Assembly: GCA_002426575.1 (NCBI GenBank)
Contig: DIRE01000080.1
Location: 26,823-77,000 of the forward strand
Direction: 5' to 3'
Source: Clostridiaceae bacterium UBA5444
GTDB lineage: Bacteria; Bacillota; Clostridia; Clostridiales; Oxobacteraceae
Length of the DNA stretch: 50,178 bases
Below the pieces are notes generated by a model. That model saw nothing but the letters and a program-made list of their open reading frames with translations, did not search any database and was not told where the DNA came from. A program made the position numbers and the translations under genes. Of the stretch, positions 50,151-50,178 are shown piece after piece; the first letter of the stretch is position 1; the number at the start of each line of letters is the position of its first letter.

Positions 50151-50178
50151 AATTATTAAACATAAAAGAGACTATTGT

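Noticed and set aside
1..50178. tRNA or rRNA genes
   Set aside because: No cloverleaf with GGTTCGA-type T arm and no rRNA core sequence noticed on either strand; a dedicated search was not possible.

Overview
The window is AT-rich, densely coded DNA from an anaerobic, endospore-forming Firmicute of the Clostridia type. The evidence is the cotJABC spore-coat operon, a rubrerythrin with a PerR-like box, NADH-linked butanediol and butanol-type dehydrogenases with Rex-like operators, a ferredoxin/NAD(P)-type flavin iron-sulfur complex, a tryptophan T-box and strong purine-rich Shine-Dalgarno sites. No rRNA, tRNA, CRISPR array or transposase gene was seen.

Layout. 1-2.5 kb: 3' end of a galactose-type ABC importer operon (mglA partial, mglC). 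2.5-5.2 kb: an acetyltransferase, a papain-like amidase and 2,3-butanediol dehydrogenase under a clear TTGACA/TATACT promoter with a near-perfect Rex box. 5.2-12.8 kb: a minus-strand NuoE/NuoF/NuoG-like operon whose large subunit is fused to a GltD/NfnB-type flavoprotein, divergent from an iron-type alcohol dehydrogenase; both sides carry Rex-like boxes. 12.8-18.4 kb: ZIP metal transporter, alpha/beta hydrolase, zinc phospholipase C-like protein, T-box-trpS, and a compositionally distinct ECF sigma factor with an unknown C-terminal domain. 18.4-25.2 kb: peptidase T, a degenerate polysaccharide deacetylase, a CWB2/glucosaminidase cell-wall enzyme, YkuS, a TIM-barrel protein, cotJABC, and an inverted, deleted remnant of cotJC. 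25.2-28.1 kb: sensor kinase plus a REC-GGDEF response regulator. 28.3-34.2 kb: YhfZ-like regulator, an alkyl-DHAP-synthase-like FAD oxidoreductase with its own EtfB/EtfA, and nicotinate phosphoribosyltransferase. 34.2-41.9 kb: two tandem paralogues of unknown function, ribosomal protein L25 with a leader ORF, two HAD phosphatases, rubrerythrin, a DUF362 ferredoxin-like protein and DegV.

42.0-48.4 kb is the most unusual part. It is a seven-gene, apparently TetR-controlled operon (SCP2-like, class III aminotransferase, split transketolase N and C, second SCP2-like, VOC/glyoxalase-fold, TetR) that starts at a promoter with a 20-bp near-palindrome. It is bracketed on both sides by inverted arrays of a GGGGACAGTTCA repeat. 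I do not recognise it as a described pathway. The window ends with a Cys-rich protein and a GntR-family regulator.

The genes fit a fermentative lifestyle. Redox balance is handled by the Rex-linked dehydrogenases and the NuoEFG/GltD-like complex, the FAD/Etf module supplies another flavin-based route, and oxygen defence is provided by rubrerythrin. All functions are inferred from sequence reading; no database search was run.
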